Shown here: piece by piece, positions 7,399 to 15,233 of the stretch | Layout: every line of letters starts with the position of its first letter | Position numbering within the stretch: the stretch's first letter is position 1 | Made by a program: the position numbers and the translations under genes | Assembly: GCA_002409145.1 (NCBI GenBank) | Contig: DHUL01000014.1 | Span: forward strand, 2,210 to 23,488 | Direction of reading: 5' to 3' | Source of the DNA: Bacteroidales bacterium UBA5235 | Lineage (GTDB): Bacteria; Bacteroidota; Bacteroidia; Bacteroidales; VadinHA17 | DNA: 21,279 bases | The notes under the pieces: model-generated | Databases searched by the model: none | What the model was told of the DNA's origin: nothing | Seen by the model: the letters and a program-made list of their open reading frames with translations, nothing else

Positions 7399-8007
7399 TC
7401 AATTACTGCCGGTGTTGAAGCCGGGAATGAGGAAACTTAGCCGGAGCTCAACGGTGACCTTTTCTCCTGTCTTAAGGGTACCCATTAATGCTGTAGGAGG
7501 CTTAATACCGTAGTCTGCCATATTTACCTCCTCAGATCCCGAGATCAGGATCCTGTCACCTTTGATACTACCTGAAAATCCGACATCAATTGATTTGGAA
7601 ACACCTCTGAGGCTGAGCTTTCCTTTCAGGGTACCGCTGATTTTCCCGTCATTCAACAATACATTTTCTGATCCGTCCGAAATAAAAATTATTTCCGGAT
7701 GTTCCCTGACCATCAGAGCATCACGTGCCTTACCGGTCATTATATTGCTTTCACTGGTTACGGAGGCACCTGCAAACACGGCTTTTACATTGCTTATTGA
7801 CAATTTACCGTCGTCAGAATTCCTGAAAGAGAATTCAACATTATATTTTTCAAATTCAACCTCCCAGTCATGCATTGATGAGGTACCCCGCACATAGACC
7901 TTGCTATCAGGCAGATTAAGCTTCGCAATTACCTGCGAGCTTGTCACAAGCGGAAATGATAAAGCCAGGATTGCTGTTAACCATATTCTGATCAAAATTC
8001 CTTTCAT
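7399..8007 (-). CDS. YceI-family periplasmic protein, first gene of the operon
   Basis: This 202-aa protein has a signal peptide ending near VTSSQ (about residue 25). The YceI signatures are SKVYVRGTSSMHDWEVEF at the first strands, the MTGKARDALMVREHPEIIF segment (equivalent to the D.L....YP...F motif around the ligand pocket), LKGKLSLRGVSKSIDV, and NMADYGIKPPTALMGTLKTGEKVTVEL at the end. YceI proteins are secreted lipocalin-like beta-barrels whose solved members hold long isoprenoid or similar lipids. The gene begins with ATG at 8007 and opens the four-gene minus-strand operon. Its upstream region is shared with the divergent lipoprotein gene at 8232. Confidence 0.9.
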   Translation of the reverse strand: MKGILIRIWLTAILALSFPLVTSSQVIAKLNLPDSKVYVRGTSSMHDWEVEFEKYNVEFSFRNSDDGKLSISNVKAVFAGASVTSESNIMTGKARDALMVREHPEIIFISDGSENVLLNDGKISGTLKGKLSLRGVSKSIDVGFSGSIKGDRILISGSEEVNMADYGIKPPTALMGTLKTGEKVTVELRLSFLIPGFNTGSN

Positions 8008-8231
8008 TATATTTTTATACTATTTATCCTATCTATTTGCTAGGGCAAAATAAATGATTTTTTTTTGATACTTTATATTTTGTAGCAGATATTTTTTTTG
8101 CATAACAAAACCGGAAGGTATCAGGCCGGATGCTGCTCATTCACCAGTCCCTGCACACTGTCAACTTCTTTGGTGCAATATTTGTTAAGTATCAAGGTTG
8201 TATAACTTTAAATACAGAAACACAGTCCATC
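8008..8231. promoter_or_regulatory. Divergent AT-rich promoter region (YceI operon / lipoprotein)
   Basis: These 224 bases have long A/T runs and must carry promoters in both directions. The best plus-strand -7 match is AATATTTG at 8177-8184 (seven of eight TAnnTTTG positions counting the free ones), giving a leader of roughly 40 bases, but no good -33 partner is visible. On the minus strand several TTTTG runs occur without a full match. No clear operator for the Rrf2 protein could be picked out. The frame of the plus-strand gene stays open upstream to 8130, but that stretch is non-coding in character. Confidence 0.3.
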
Positions 8232-9266
8232 ATGAAGAAGTACCTTATTCTGCCAATGCTTGCTGCAGCCATGGCCTCATGCGCCACCCAGGAACTCTAC
8301 CTTAACGTGACCCAGCCGGCCCCGGTGACTATTGCGCCGGAGATAAAAACAGTCGGGATCATTGACCGCTCAACACCTACCGACCAGGCAAAATCACTCG
8401 ACAACCTCGACAAACTATTGTCACTTGAAGGAGCTGATCTTGACTCAATTGGAACGCTCGAGGCTATCAAGGGCGTCACTGAGGAACTTGCAGCAAATGA
8501 CCGTTTTAATGAGGTGAAACTCCTCAATGGAATGCAGTTCAGAACAAGCAGCCTTACCGGTCTGCCTTCCCCCCTGACGTGGGAACAGGTTGAGGCCATC
8601 TGCAGCGAAAGTAACACCCAGGCTCTCTTTGCCCTCGAGATGTATGATACTGATACCAGGGTAAACTACTCCACCGCACCTACAAAACTCAAAACAGTAC
8701 TGGGCGAGATTCCGGCCCTGATTCACAAAGCATCGATGGAAACCCTGGTAAAAACCGGCTGGAGGATCTACTCTCCATCTGACCGTGCAATACTTGATGA
8801 ATTTATAGTGGCAGAATCAATTGTCTTCGGGGGTCAGGGGGTCAATCCCGTGGCTGCTGTGGCCGGTATGGTCAACCGCAAGCAGGCTGTAAAGGAGGTA
8901 AGCCGCAAAGCGGGCAACATCTATGCTATACGCCTTATTCCATACAGGCTGAGAGTGACACGTGACTATTTTGTCAAGGGAACTGACAACTTCAAGATAG
9001 CAAAACGGCGTGCACAGCTTGGCAAATGGGATGATGCAGCCGAACTCTGGCAGCAGGAAACCAACAACCCGAAAATGAGGGTAGCAGGAAGGGCTCATTA
9101 TAATATGGCCATTATCAGCGAGATAAACGGTGATCTCGATGCAGCAACCGCCTGGGCCCAAAGGGCATATTCGGATTATGGCAACAAGCACGGACTCAGA
9201 TATGTGCGCATACTCGAAAACAGGAAATACAACGAGGAGGTCCTGAAATACCAGGAACAAAGATAA
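8232..9266 (+). CDS. DUF6340-like lipoprotein with C-terminal TPR-like helices
   Basis: I place the start at 8232, because ATG there gives a textbook lipoprotein signal (MKKYLILPMLAAAMASC, lipid Cys 17). The open frame extends to 8130 but the added residues do not resemble a signal. The protein is 344 aa. The phrase ELYLNVTQPAPVTI..EIKTVGIIDRS, the ALFALEMYDTD strand and the RIYSPSDRAILDEF segment resemble the DUF6340 group of Bacteroidota lipoproteins (recognition from memory). The C-terminus has two helical hairpins (KRRAQLGKWDDAAELWQQE and AHYNMAIISEINGDLDAATAWAQRAY) typical of TPR repeats, implying protein binding. Function is unknown. It is followed 78 bp later by the GH92 gene on the same strand; co-transcription is possible. 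Confidence 0.75.
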   Translation: MKKYLILPMLAAAMASCATQELYLNVTQPAPVTIAPEIKTVGIIDRSTPTDQAKSLDNLDKLLSLEGADLDSIGTLEAIKGVTEELAANDRFNEVKLLNGMQFRTSSLTGLPSPLTWEQVEAICSESNTQALFALEMYDTDTRVNYSTAPTKLKTVLGEIPALIHKASMETLVKTGWRIYSPSDRAILDEFIVAESIVFGGQGVNPVAAVAGMVNRKQAVKEVSRKAGNIYAIRLIPYRLRVTRDYFVKGTDNFKIAKRRAQLGKWDDAAELWQQETNNPKMRVAGRAHYNMAIISEINGDLDAATAWAQRAYSDYGNKHGLRYVRILENRKYNEEVLKYQEQR

Positions 9267-9344
9267 AGACCCGCGCCTCCCCTGCCCTTATACCTGAGAA
9301 TTGCTGTCAATATTTTTACCTTTAAGGCTGCAATCAGACCAGAT

Positions 9345-11618
9345 ATGAAAGGCAGACTCCTTACAACATTACTCATAAGTATGGCAACCGTCATCAGCCA
9401 GGGACAGGATGCAGATATCCTGAAATATGTAAATCCCTTTATCGGCACCGACAAGATGGGTCATACCTACCCCGGTGCCACGGTGCCCTTCGGGATGGTA
9501 CAGCTGTCACCTGACACCGATACGATTCCTTATGAAGTCAACGGAGCCTATAACAGGGATGTCTATAAATACTGCGCCGGTTACCAGTATGCAGACCGGA
9601 CAATCGTCGGATTCTCACATACACACTTCAGCGGCACCGGCCATTCCGACCTTGGCGATATACTGCTGATGCCTGCCACCGGGCCGCTGCAATTGAATCC
9701 GGGTACGGCCGATGCTCCGGAAAAGGGATACCGCTCACGCTTTTCGCACAGCAACGAAAATGCCTCACCGGGTTATTATTCAGTTCTTCTGGAAGATCAT
9801 GACATATTTGCGGAGCTTACGGCAACCGCCCGCACAGGGGTCCACCGTTATACGTTCAACAAGGGAGGTGATTCACACGTCATCCTGGATATGGTCCATG
9901 GTATATACAACGATGCAGGCAAAAACGTCTGGACATTCATCCGGGTGGAGAATGACACCCTCGTGACCGGCTACAGGCAGACCAGCGGATGGGCACGCAC
10001 CAGGTCGATCCATTTCGCCATCGCCTTTTCCAAACCTTTCACATCATACGGTTTCCGCGACGATTCACCAGCCAGGGTCTACAGGGGCTTCTGGCGCCGC
10101 TTCGACCAGCGTACCAACTTTCCCGAGGCAGCAGGACGGAACATCAGGGGGTATTTTGATTTCCATACAGAGCCCGGCGAGCAGATCATTGTCAGGGTTG
10201 CCATCTCACCGGTGAGCTCAGCCGGGGCAATGGCAAACATGATTGCCGAAGCTCCCCGGGCTGATTTTGAAACTGTCAGGTTCAGTGCTGAAGCATCATG
10301 GAGAAAAGAGCTTGGAAAAGTGAAAGTATCAATGGTGAACGAAGGGCAGATGACCAGCTTTTACACATCTCTCTACCATACTTTCCTGTCTCCGACCGTC
10401 TATACTGATGACGACGGAAGCTACAGGGGACTTGACCAGAACATTCACCTTGCCGGGGGATTCACCAACTATACAACATTCTCCCTCTGGGATACCTACA
10501 GGGCACTGCATCCGCTATTCACCATCATCCAGCAGAGGCGGACGGCAGACATGATCAATTCAATGCTTGCACACTATGATCAGAGTGTCCATCATATGCT
10601 CCCTGTCTGGTCACACCATGCCAATGAGAACTGGTGCATGACAGGTTACCACTCGGTACCGGTGATCGCTGATGCCATTATCAAGAAAATTGAAGGGTTT
10701 AACTATGATCGTGCCCTGAATTCATGCATTACCACCGCCCGCAATGGCTGGTATGACGGCCTCGACGACTATATGAAGCTGGGATACGTACCTGACGACC
10801 GCACGGGATCATCGGTCTCTGTCACCCTTGAATATGCCTATGATGACTGGTGCATTTCACAGATAGCCGGCACGGAAGACCTTAAACGGGAATTTGCGGA
10901 AAGGTCCCGGAATTACATGAACGTATGGGATCCTGCAACAGGATTCATGCGACCCAGGAAGAGAAATGGCAGCTTCAGGGAAGCCTTTGACGTACTCTCA
11001 ACACACGGCCAGGGATTCATCGAAGGTAATGCATGGAATTACAGCCTCTATGTACCGCATGATCCGGCAGAACTGATCCGCCTCCACGGCGGGAAGAAAA
11101 GATTCACTGAACATCTCGATTCTCTCTTCACAATGTATCTCCCTGACAGCTTCTTCGCGGATACGGAGGATATCACCCGCGAGGGTATCATCGGCAACTA
11201 TGTCCATGGAAACGAGCCGTCGCACCATGTGCCTTACCTCTATAATCACGCCGGCGCCCCCCGAAAAACACAGTACTGGGTAAGGCATATCATGGACCAA
11301 AAGTACCTGCCTGCACCTGACGGGCTGAGCGGCAATGACGACTGCGGGCAGATGAGCGCGTGGTATATATTCAGCGCTCTGGGATTCTACCCGGTGGCCC
11401 CCGGATCTGACCGATATGACCTTGGCAGCCCGCTGGTAAAAGAAGCAGAAATATTCCTTGAGAACGGGAAGACGTTTACCGTTACAGCTGTGAATCAGGG
11501 CCCGGAGAACATCTTTGTCAGAAAAGCGGAACTTAACGGCACGAGGCTTGACCGCCTGTGGATCACCCACGATGAGATAATGCAGGGCGGTCAACTTGTA
11601 TTCCACATGGGCAGGTAG
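9345..11618 (+). CDS. GH92 alpha-mannosidase, secreted
   Basis: This 757-aa protein has a cleavable signal peptide (residues about 1-20) and full family length (about 740-770). The N-terminal beta domain opens with YVNPFIGTDKMGHTYPGATVPFGMVQLSPDT, whose pattern is highly characteristic of GH92, and includes GFSHTHFSGTGHSD. The catalytic (alpha/alpha)6 domain has LWDTYRALHPL, the candidate general acid Glu560 (IEGNAWNYSLYVPHD), GNEPSHHVPYLYNHAG, and the acidic loop GNDDCGQMSAW with Asp665-Asp666. GH92 enzymes are calcium-dependent inverting exo-alpha-mannosidases that trim N-glycans or mannans in the periplasm or at the surface. Linkage specificity cannot be read here. No SusC/SusD or other glycosidase adjoins it, so it is not in a typical polysaccharide utilisation locus within this window. 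Confidence 0.96.
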   Translation: MKGRLLTTLLISMATVISQGQDADILKYVNPFIGTDKMGHTYPGATVPFGMVQLSPDTDTIPYEVNGAYNRDVYKYCAGYQYADRTIVGFSHTHFSGTGHSDLGDILLMPATGPLQLNPGTADAPEKGYRSRFSHSNENASPGYYSVLLEDHDIFAELTATARTGVHRYTFNKGGDSHVILDMVHGIYNDAGKNVWTFIRVENDTLVTGYRQTSGWARTRSIHFAIAFSKPFTSYGFRDDSPARVYRGFWRRFDQRTNFPEAAGRNIRGYFDFHTEPGEQIIVRVAISPVSSAGAMANMIAEAPRADFETVRFSAEASWRKELGKVKVSMVNEGQMTSFYTSLYHTFLSPTVYTDDDGSYRGLDQNIHLAGGFTNYTTFSLWDTYRALHPLFTIIQQRRTADMINSMLAHYDQSVHHMLPVWSHHANENWCMTGYHSVPVIADAIIKKIEGFNYDRALNSCITTARNGWYDGLDDYMKLGYVPDDRTGSSVSVTLEYAYDDWCISQIAGTEDLKREFAERSRNYMNVWDPATGFMRPRKRNGSFREAFDVLSTHGQGFIEGNAWNYSLYVPHDPAELIRLHGGKKRFTEHLDSLFTMYLPDSFFADTEDITREGIIGNYVHGNEPSHHVPYLYNHAGAPRKTQYWVRHIMDQKYLPAPDGLSGNDDCGQMSAWYIFSALGFYPVAPGSDRYDLGSPLVKEAEIFLENGKTFTVTAVNQGPENIFVRKAELNGTRLDRLWITHDEIMQGGQLVFHMGR

Positions 11619-11919
11619 TGCACCGCAGACTCCGGCGGCGGAACCGCTGACGACCCCGGAAAGATTGTACCATACTTCTACTCTGATTACCTCTTCAGCA
11701 CCGGTTTGATTCAGTCGGCGTTCAGCCTTACCTCCCTGTCTGTGATATTCTGACAATTATGGTACCAGGCACACAACCCTGAAGGTGGCAGCGGGAAAAT
11801 ATCCTCCGGGATCGCCTTGTAGAATTTTACTCTGAGGGTCAGAATGAACAGGTCGCCGTTATTAAAGAAAAAGGCCGGGTCAATGCTGTGGGACCCGGCT
11901 CTGAATAACCTGGTGAATT
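11619..11919. other. Convergent intergenic region between GH92 and dsbD
   Basis: About 300 bases between two converging genes. The only firm element is the hairpin terminator at 11865-11900. Short frames are open on both strands: plus 11784-11903, reading RENILRDRLVEFYSEG and on to a TAA, and a minus frame across 11711-11959 that overlaps the dsbD end. Both lack a credible start and both strands being open suggests compositional chance or decayed coding DNA. I see nothing else. Confidence 0.5.
11865..11900 (-). terminator. Intrinsic terminator of dsbD
   Basis: On the minus strand the RNA would read AGCCGGGTC, a short loop, GACCCGGC, then CTTTTTCTTT. The arms are 11892-11899 and 11874-11881 on the plus numbering, an eight-pair GC-rich stem with a 10-base loop, followed by a T-rich tail. 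It lies 20 bases after the dsbD stop. The plus-strand reading lacks a T-run. Confidence 0.8.
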
Positions 11920-13941
11920 CTATTTGTCCTGATAGGTCCGGGCTCCTCTGTCGAGCCACTCTATATATGCCTGGATATCGTAGTTTGTACCGCGGGTTTC
12001 GATCAGGGGTTTGCCCTCCGGATCAACTATGGCATAGAGGGGCAGGGTGTTGGTATTGAACATTGATATTTCTATATCCTCGTTCTTTTTACCCATTGTC
12101 TTTTTCTGCTTGCCGTCAACCTTTGACACATAGATCTCATTCTCCGGCAGTTTAGTCCGGTCGTCAACATATAGCCCCACAAGCACGAAGTTGTCACGCA
12201 ATCTCTGTTGTACCCCCGGATCGGACCATACCCGGGCATCCATCTCCTTGCAATTGGCGCAGGCATGCCCCTTAAAGTCGATCAGCACCGGCTTGTCCAG
12301 CTTCTTCGCGCATGCGAGACCCTGTTCCAGGTCAAAATAGCCCTCCAGACCGTATTCGAAATGGAGGAAATCGCCGTATTTAGGATCTTCGCAAATGGCC
12401 ATTCCGGTCGCAGTCAGAGCACCCGGAGCCAGAGTTCCCGGGATAAGGACTCCCGTAGAGGCTGTCCCCTTGTTCTCGCTGATAGCCTTCATCAGGTTGA
12501 ATCCCGATGTCTCCCTCGGAGGCAGAAGAGCAGATATTCGCGTCAGCGGTGCACCGAAGAGACCCGGTACAAGGTAAAGGGCGAAGGTGAAAGAGGCAAT
12601 GATGAGTACAAGCCTGAAGACACCGATATGAGGAACGTCGCTGTCATGTGAAAATTTGATCTTGCCCATCAGGTAGATACCCAGCAGTACGAACAGTACA
12701 ATCCATATTGCCAGGTAGATATCCCTTGAGAGGATCCCCAGGTTATAAACGGTATCCACTGTTGAAGCGAATTTAAGGCTGAAAGCCAGCATGATGAAGC
12801 CCAGCACCACCTTCACCGAGTTGAGCCATCCGCCTGACTTTGGCATCTTCTGCATCCACGAGGGGAAGAGGGCAAAGAGGGTGAAGGGCAATGCAAAGGC
12901 CAGGCCGAATCCGAACATCCCTATGGTGGGACGAAGTACATCACCTGATGCTGCCTCCACTAGAAGTGCACCAACAATCGGCCCGGTGCATGAGAATGAT
13001 ACAAGCACCGTTGTAAGTCCAAGGAAGAATGCAGCCAGCGCTCCTCCCCTGTCAACCTTTGAATCTGAAGAGCTCACCCATTTTGAGGGAAGCACTATCT
13101 CGAAGGCGCCGAAGAAAGAAGTTGCAAACACCAGGAATAGTGTAAAGAAAAGAAGGTTGGGGATCCAGTGTGTGCTTAGGGTATTTGCAAATCCGGCACC
13201 GGCGCTGGTAAGTGAGACAATTATACCGAGTGATGAATACAGGAGAATGATAGACAGCCCGAAAATCAGTGCCTTTCCGATTGCCGAACCTTTCGACCCT
13301 GTACCCTGGGAGAAAAATGCCACAGTCATGGGAATCATCGGGAAGACGCACGGTGTGAGTATTCCGGCGAAGCCGGCCAGCATCGAGAGAAGAAAGAACT
13401 TCAGGAAACCCTTACGGGGTTCTTCTGCCGGAACGATGGTTCCTGCCTCCTGATCAGCTGCCTGGGAGGAAGCTGCAGCATCTCCGCCGATATTGACAGA
13501 GAACTCGACATCGCGCGGCGGGAGACACTGTGAGTCGTCACACGACATGAAAGTAACGAAACCGCTGACAGTCACCGGCAGCTTGCTGACGGTTATCTTC
13601 TGCCTGAACTCGACTGTACCGCTGTGCATACCTATGTCCATCCCGAAGCTGTTATCGAACTTTACTTCCGGCTGGTTTATGGCAACCGGCTTACCTTCCA
13701 GGGAATAGTCACGGGGCGATTCAAAGGTAAAACTGGTGGCAACCGGTCCACCCTCAGGGAGGTCCATGGCGTAAAGATGCCATGTATCATCGATGGTGGC
13801 AGTCATGATGATATCATAATTGTTTTCCGCGGTCTTTTCGCTTTTAAAGCTCCATGCTACCGGTTCAAGGACCTGTGCATTGACGAACGCTATGTGTATC
13901 AGCAGGAACGCTGCTATTGCCAGTAATTTTCTGTTTGCCAT
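11920..13941 (-). CDS. dsbD: Thiol:disulfide interchange protein DsbD (full three-domain type)
   Basis: This 673-aa protein has a signal peptide (about 1-22) then three modules. Residues about 25-150 form the periplasmic DsbD-alpha immunoglobulin-like domain with its Cys pair Cys134/Cys139 (MSCDDSQCLPP). Residues about 178-465 form the CcdA-like membrane domain, roughly eight segments, with Cys198 (LTPCVFPMIP) and Cys318 (SCTGPIVGALL) as its redox pair. Residues about 530-673 are the thioredoxin-like gamma domain with CANC at 561-564. Electrons flow from cytoplasmic thioredoxin through the membrane pair to periplasmic partners. This supports cytochrome c maturation (keeping CXXCH Cys reduced) and disulfide repair, which fits the multiheme cytochromes in the window. 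Order of modules and key Cys residues are all intact. An unusual linker of about 60 residues separates membrane and thioredoxin domains. Confidence 0.95.
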   Translation of the reverse strand: MANRKLLAIAAFLLIHIAFVNAQVLEPVAWSFKSEKTAENNYDIIMTATIDDTWHLYAMDLPEGGPVATSFTFESPRDYSLEGKPVAINQPEVKFDNSFGMDIGMHSGTVEFRQKITVSKLPVTVSGFVTFMSCDDSQCLPPRDVEFSVNIGGDAAASSQAADQEAGTIVPAEEPRKGFLKFFLLSMLAGFAGILTPCVFPMIPMTVAFFSQGTGSKGSAIGKALIFGLSIILLYSSLGIIVSLTSAGAGFANTLSTHWIPNLLFFTLFLVFATSFFGAFEIVLPSKWVSSSDSKVDRGGALAAFFLGLTTVLVSFSCTGPIVGALLVEAASGDVLRPTIGMFGFGLAFALPFTLFALFPSWMQKMPKSGGWLNSVKVVLGFIMLAFSLKFASTVDTVYNLGILSRDIYLAIWIVLFVLLGIYLMGKIKFSHDSDVPHIGVFRLVLIIASFTFALYLVPGLFGAPLTRISALLPPRETSGFNLMKAISENKGTASTGVLIPGTLAPGALTATGMAICEDPKYGDFLHFEYGLEGYFDLEQGLACAKKLDKPVLIDFKGHACANCKEMDARVWSDPGVQQRLRDNFVLVGLYVDDRTKLPENEIYVSKVDGKQKKTMGKKNEDIEISMFNTNTLPLYAIVDPEGKPLIETRGTNYDIQAYIEWLDRGARTYQDK

Positions 13942-13960
13942 GTCTTGGTTTTTCAGGCCA

Positions 13961-13968
13961 CAAAAATA
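13961..13968 (-). promoter_or_regulatory. Candidate -7 element of the dsbD promoter
   Basis: Read on the minus strand this is TATTTTTG, a full match to the Bacteroidota TAnnTTTG element, 20 bases before the dsbD ATG. A clear TTTG at the -33 position is missing. If used, the leader would be only about a dozen bases. Confidence 0.4.
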
Positions 13969-14265
13969 ACGATAAATATATAAATCAGATACTTGACATC
14001 ACTTTTATGATAGCCTGGTATTGATCATAACAACCAATTTTTAAAAATGTTAAAGTACGGACAGGAAGGCTTTTCGCTATACAGAATCAGGCCTTGATGA
14101 TAATACCATGTTTCCGGAGATCAATGCAATGAAATCAAAGGATATGACCAGGGAAAACATAGATGAAATTATTCCGGACGTGCCTGATAAATTGTATTTC
14201 GTTTAGCTAAACCGGTGAATCGCAGGGCGGGAGCGACATTCTAAACAGAAACAGCAATAAATAAT

Positions 14266-14296
14266 TTTGTTTTGTGTCTTTTACTTTTTATATTTG
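14266..14296 (+). promoter_or_regulatory. Sigma-A-type promoter of the PerR-like operon
   Basis: TTTG at 14266-14269 is followed by exactly 19 bases and then TATATTTG at 14289-14296, a complete match to the Bacteroidota TTTG-N19-TAnnTTTG pattern. Transcription should begin near 14303, leaving about 25 bases before the ATG at 14328. A Fur-family regulator often controls its own promoter, but no clear PerR-box palindrome was identified here. Confidence 0.6.
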
Positions 14297-14327
14297 TTTG
14301 TTCTTTGTTAAGAATTATTCCTATTTA

Positions 14328-14768
14328 ATGAAAATTGAAGATTACAGGACAAGGCTCAGGGATAGCGGGCTTAAGGTCACACCCCAGAGACTGGCCGTCT
14401 ATGAGGCGGTAGATGTGCTTCATGACCATCCCACTGCCGAGGAAGTCAGCCAATATATCCGGAAAAAACATCCTGAAATCGCCCTCGGAACCGTCTACAA
14501 AATCCTTGAGACACTGGCTGAAAAGGCTATACTTCACAGGGTAAAGACTGACAGCGGCCTCCTCAGGTATGATGCGGTTAACGACAGGCACCATCATATC
14601 TACTGCACCCAATGTGATCGCATTGAGGATTTCTATGACACCGGACTGACGAACATGCTCTATGACTATTTCGAAGGCCACCGCATTCCGGGTTTCAGGA
14701 TCGAGGATATCAAGCTGCAGATCGTCGGAAGGTACACAGATAACAGGGAGACTATCAGGAAAAGATGA
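14328..14768 (+). CDS. Fur-family regulator, PerR-like by metal-site residues
   Basis: The frame opens at 14274 but the Fur/PerR N-terminus begins at the ATG at 14328 (MKIEDYRTRLRDSGLKVTPQR), so the protein is 146 aa. The winged helix is residues about 8-75 (HPTAEEVSQYIRKKHPEIALGTVYKILETL). Regulatory metal ligands match PerR: His34, Asp82, His88/90 and Asp101 in RIEDF; an Asp here (not Glu) is the usual PerR discriminator and makes peroxide sensing by His oxidation plausible. The structural zinc site is incomplete: the first pair Cys93/Cys96 (CTQC) is present but the second CxxC near the C-terminus is absent (the chain ends IVGRYTDNRETIRKR). It overlaps the next gene by four bases (ATGA). 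Downstream thioferritin supports an oxidative-stress role. Confidence 0.88.
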   Translation: MKIEDYRTRLRDSGLKVTPQRLAVYEAVDVLHDHPTAEEVSQYIRKKHPEIALGTVYKILETLAEKAILHRVKTDSGLLRYDAVNDRHHHIYCTQCDRIEDFYDTGLTNMLYDYFEGHRIPGFRIEDIKLQIVGRYTDNRETIRKR

Positions 14769-15187
14769 TCAGGCACCTGCTCATATCAGCCGGGACAGTA
14801 TCACTGGCACTGGGTATCATCGGGATTTTCATCCCCGTACTGCCCACCACCCCCTTCGTACTCCTCTCGGCAGGTCTCTACGTCAAGAGCTCCCCTGAAC
14901 TTTACAGCAGGGTGGTCAACGGCAGGATTACTTCAGTATACCTCATTCCCCGGGCACAGAAGAAAGCCGGCATATGGGCGATGGCCATCATGTGGACAAT
15001 GATCCTGCTTACCTTCTTCCTATGGGTAAGCAATATATGGCTGAAAACCGCGCTGATCACGGTCGGAATAACCGGTACAATCTTCAAGATCAAATATTTT
15101 TTCGGCAAAAGAAATAAAAAGACTGACAGGGAGCTGGCACAACTGGCGGCCAAAGGTCCCGTAATAAAGTTTCCCCCGGCTAAATAA
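14765..15187 (+). CDS. YbaN/DUF454-family inner-membrane protein
   Basis: This 140-aa protein has two closely packed hydrophobic segments at residues about 5-40 containing the DUF454 signature GIIGIFIPVLPTTPFVLLSA, and two more at about 70-112, followed by a basic C-terminal tail (FFGKRNKKTDRE). This matches YbaN-like small membrane proteins, which have no established biochemical function. Its ATG overlaps the stop of the PerR-like gene (ATGA), so the two are translationally coupled. The association of DUF454 with a peroxide/iron regulator hints at an envelope or heme/iron stress role, but this is only context. Confidence 0.88.
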   Translation: MIRHLLISAGTVSLALGIIGIFIPVLPTTPFVLLSAGLYVKSSPELYSRVVNGRITSVYLIPRAQKKAGIWAMAIMWTMILLTFFLWVSNIWLKTALITVGITGTIFKIKYFFGKRNKKTDRELAQLAAKGPVIKFPPAK

Positions 15188-15233
15188 ACCAATTAACAAA
15201 ATCAAATACTAACAGTTTAACTTTCTATGAATT

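Larger units (their letters stand above)
13942..14327. other. Divergent intergenic region between dsbD and the PerR-like gene
   Basis: This 386-base stretch has the dsbD promoter at one end and the perR-like promoter at the other. Between them a plus-strand frame, about 14053-14206, is open for some 51 codons and ends in a TAG; its last part (MFPEINAMKSKDM and onward to DKLYFV) looks protein-like and has an ATG near 14110. I recognise no family. It may be a decayed gene end or a very small protein. No repeat or RNA gene was seen. Confidence 0.4.

Noticed and set aside
8130..8231. Upstream extension of the DUF6340-like gene
   Set aside because: The ATG at 8232 starts a canonical lipoprotein signal; the extra 34 residues would bury it and come from AT-rich intergenic DNA.
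10998..11756. 252-codon minus-strand open frame opposite the GH92 gene
   Set aside because: It overlaps the catalytic region of a clear GH92 enzyme and shows no family features.
12791..13453. 220-codon plus-strand open frame opposite dsbD
   Set aside because: It is antisense to the membrane domain of an intact DsbD with all expected motifs; the composition (many Pro, Ser, Arg) is that of a shadow frame.
14274..14327. Upstream extension of the PerR-like gene
   Set aside because: The extension would lie over the promoter and the family N-terminus begins at 14328.
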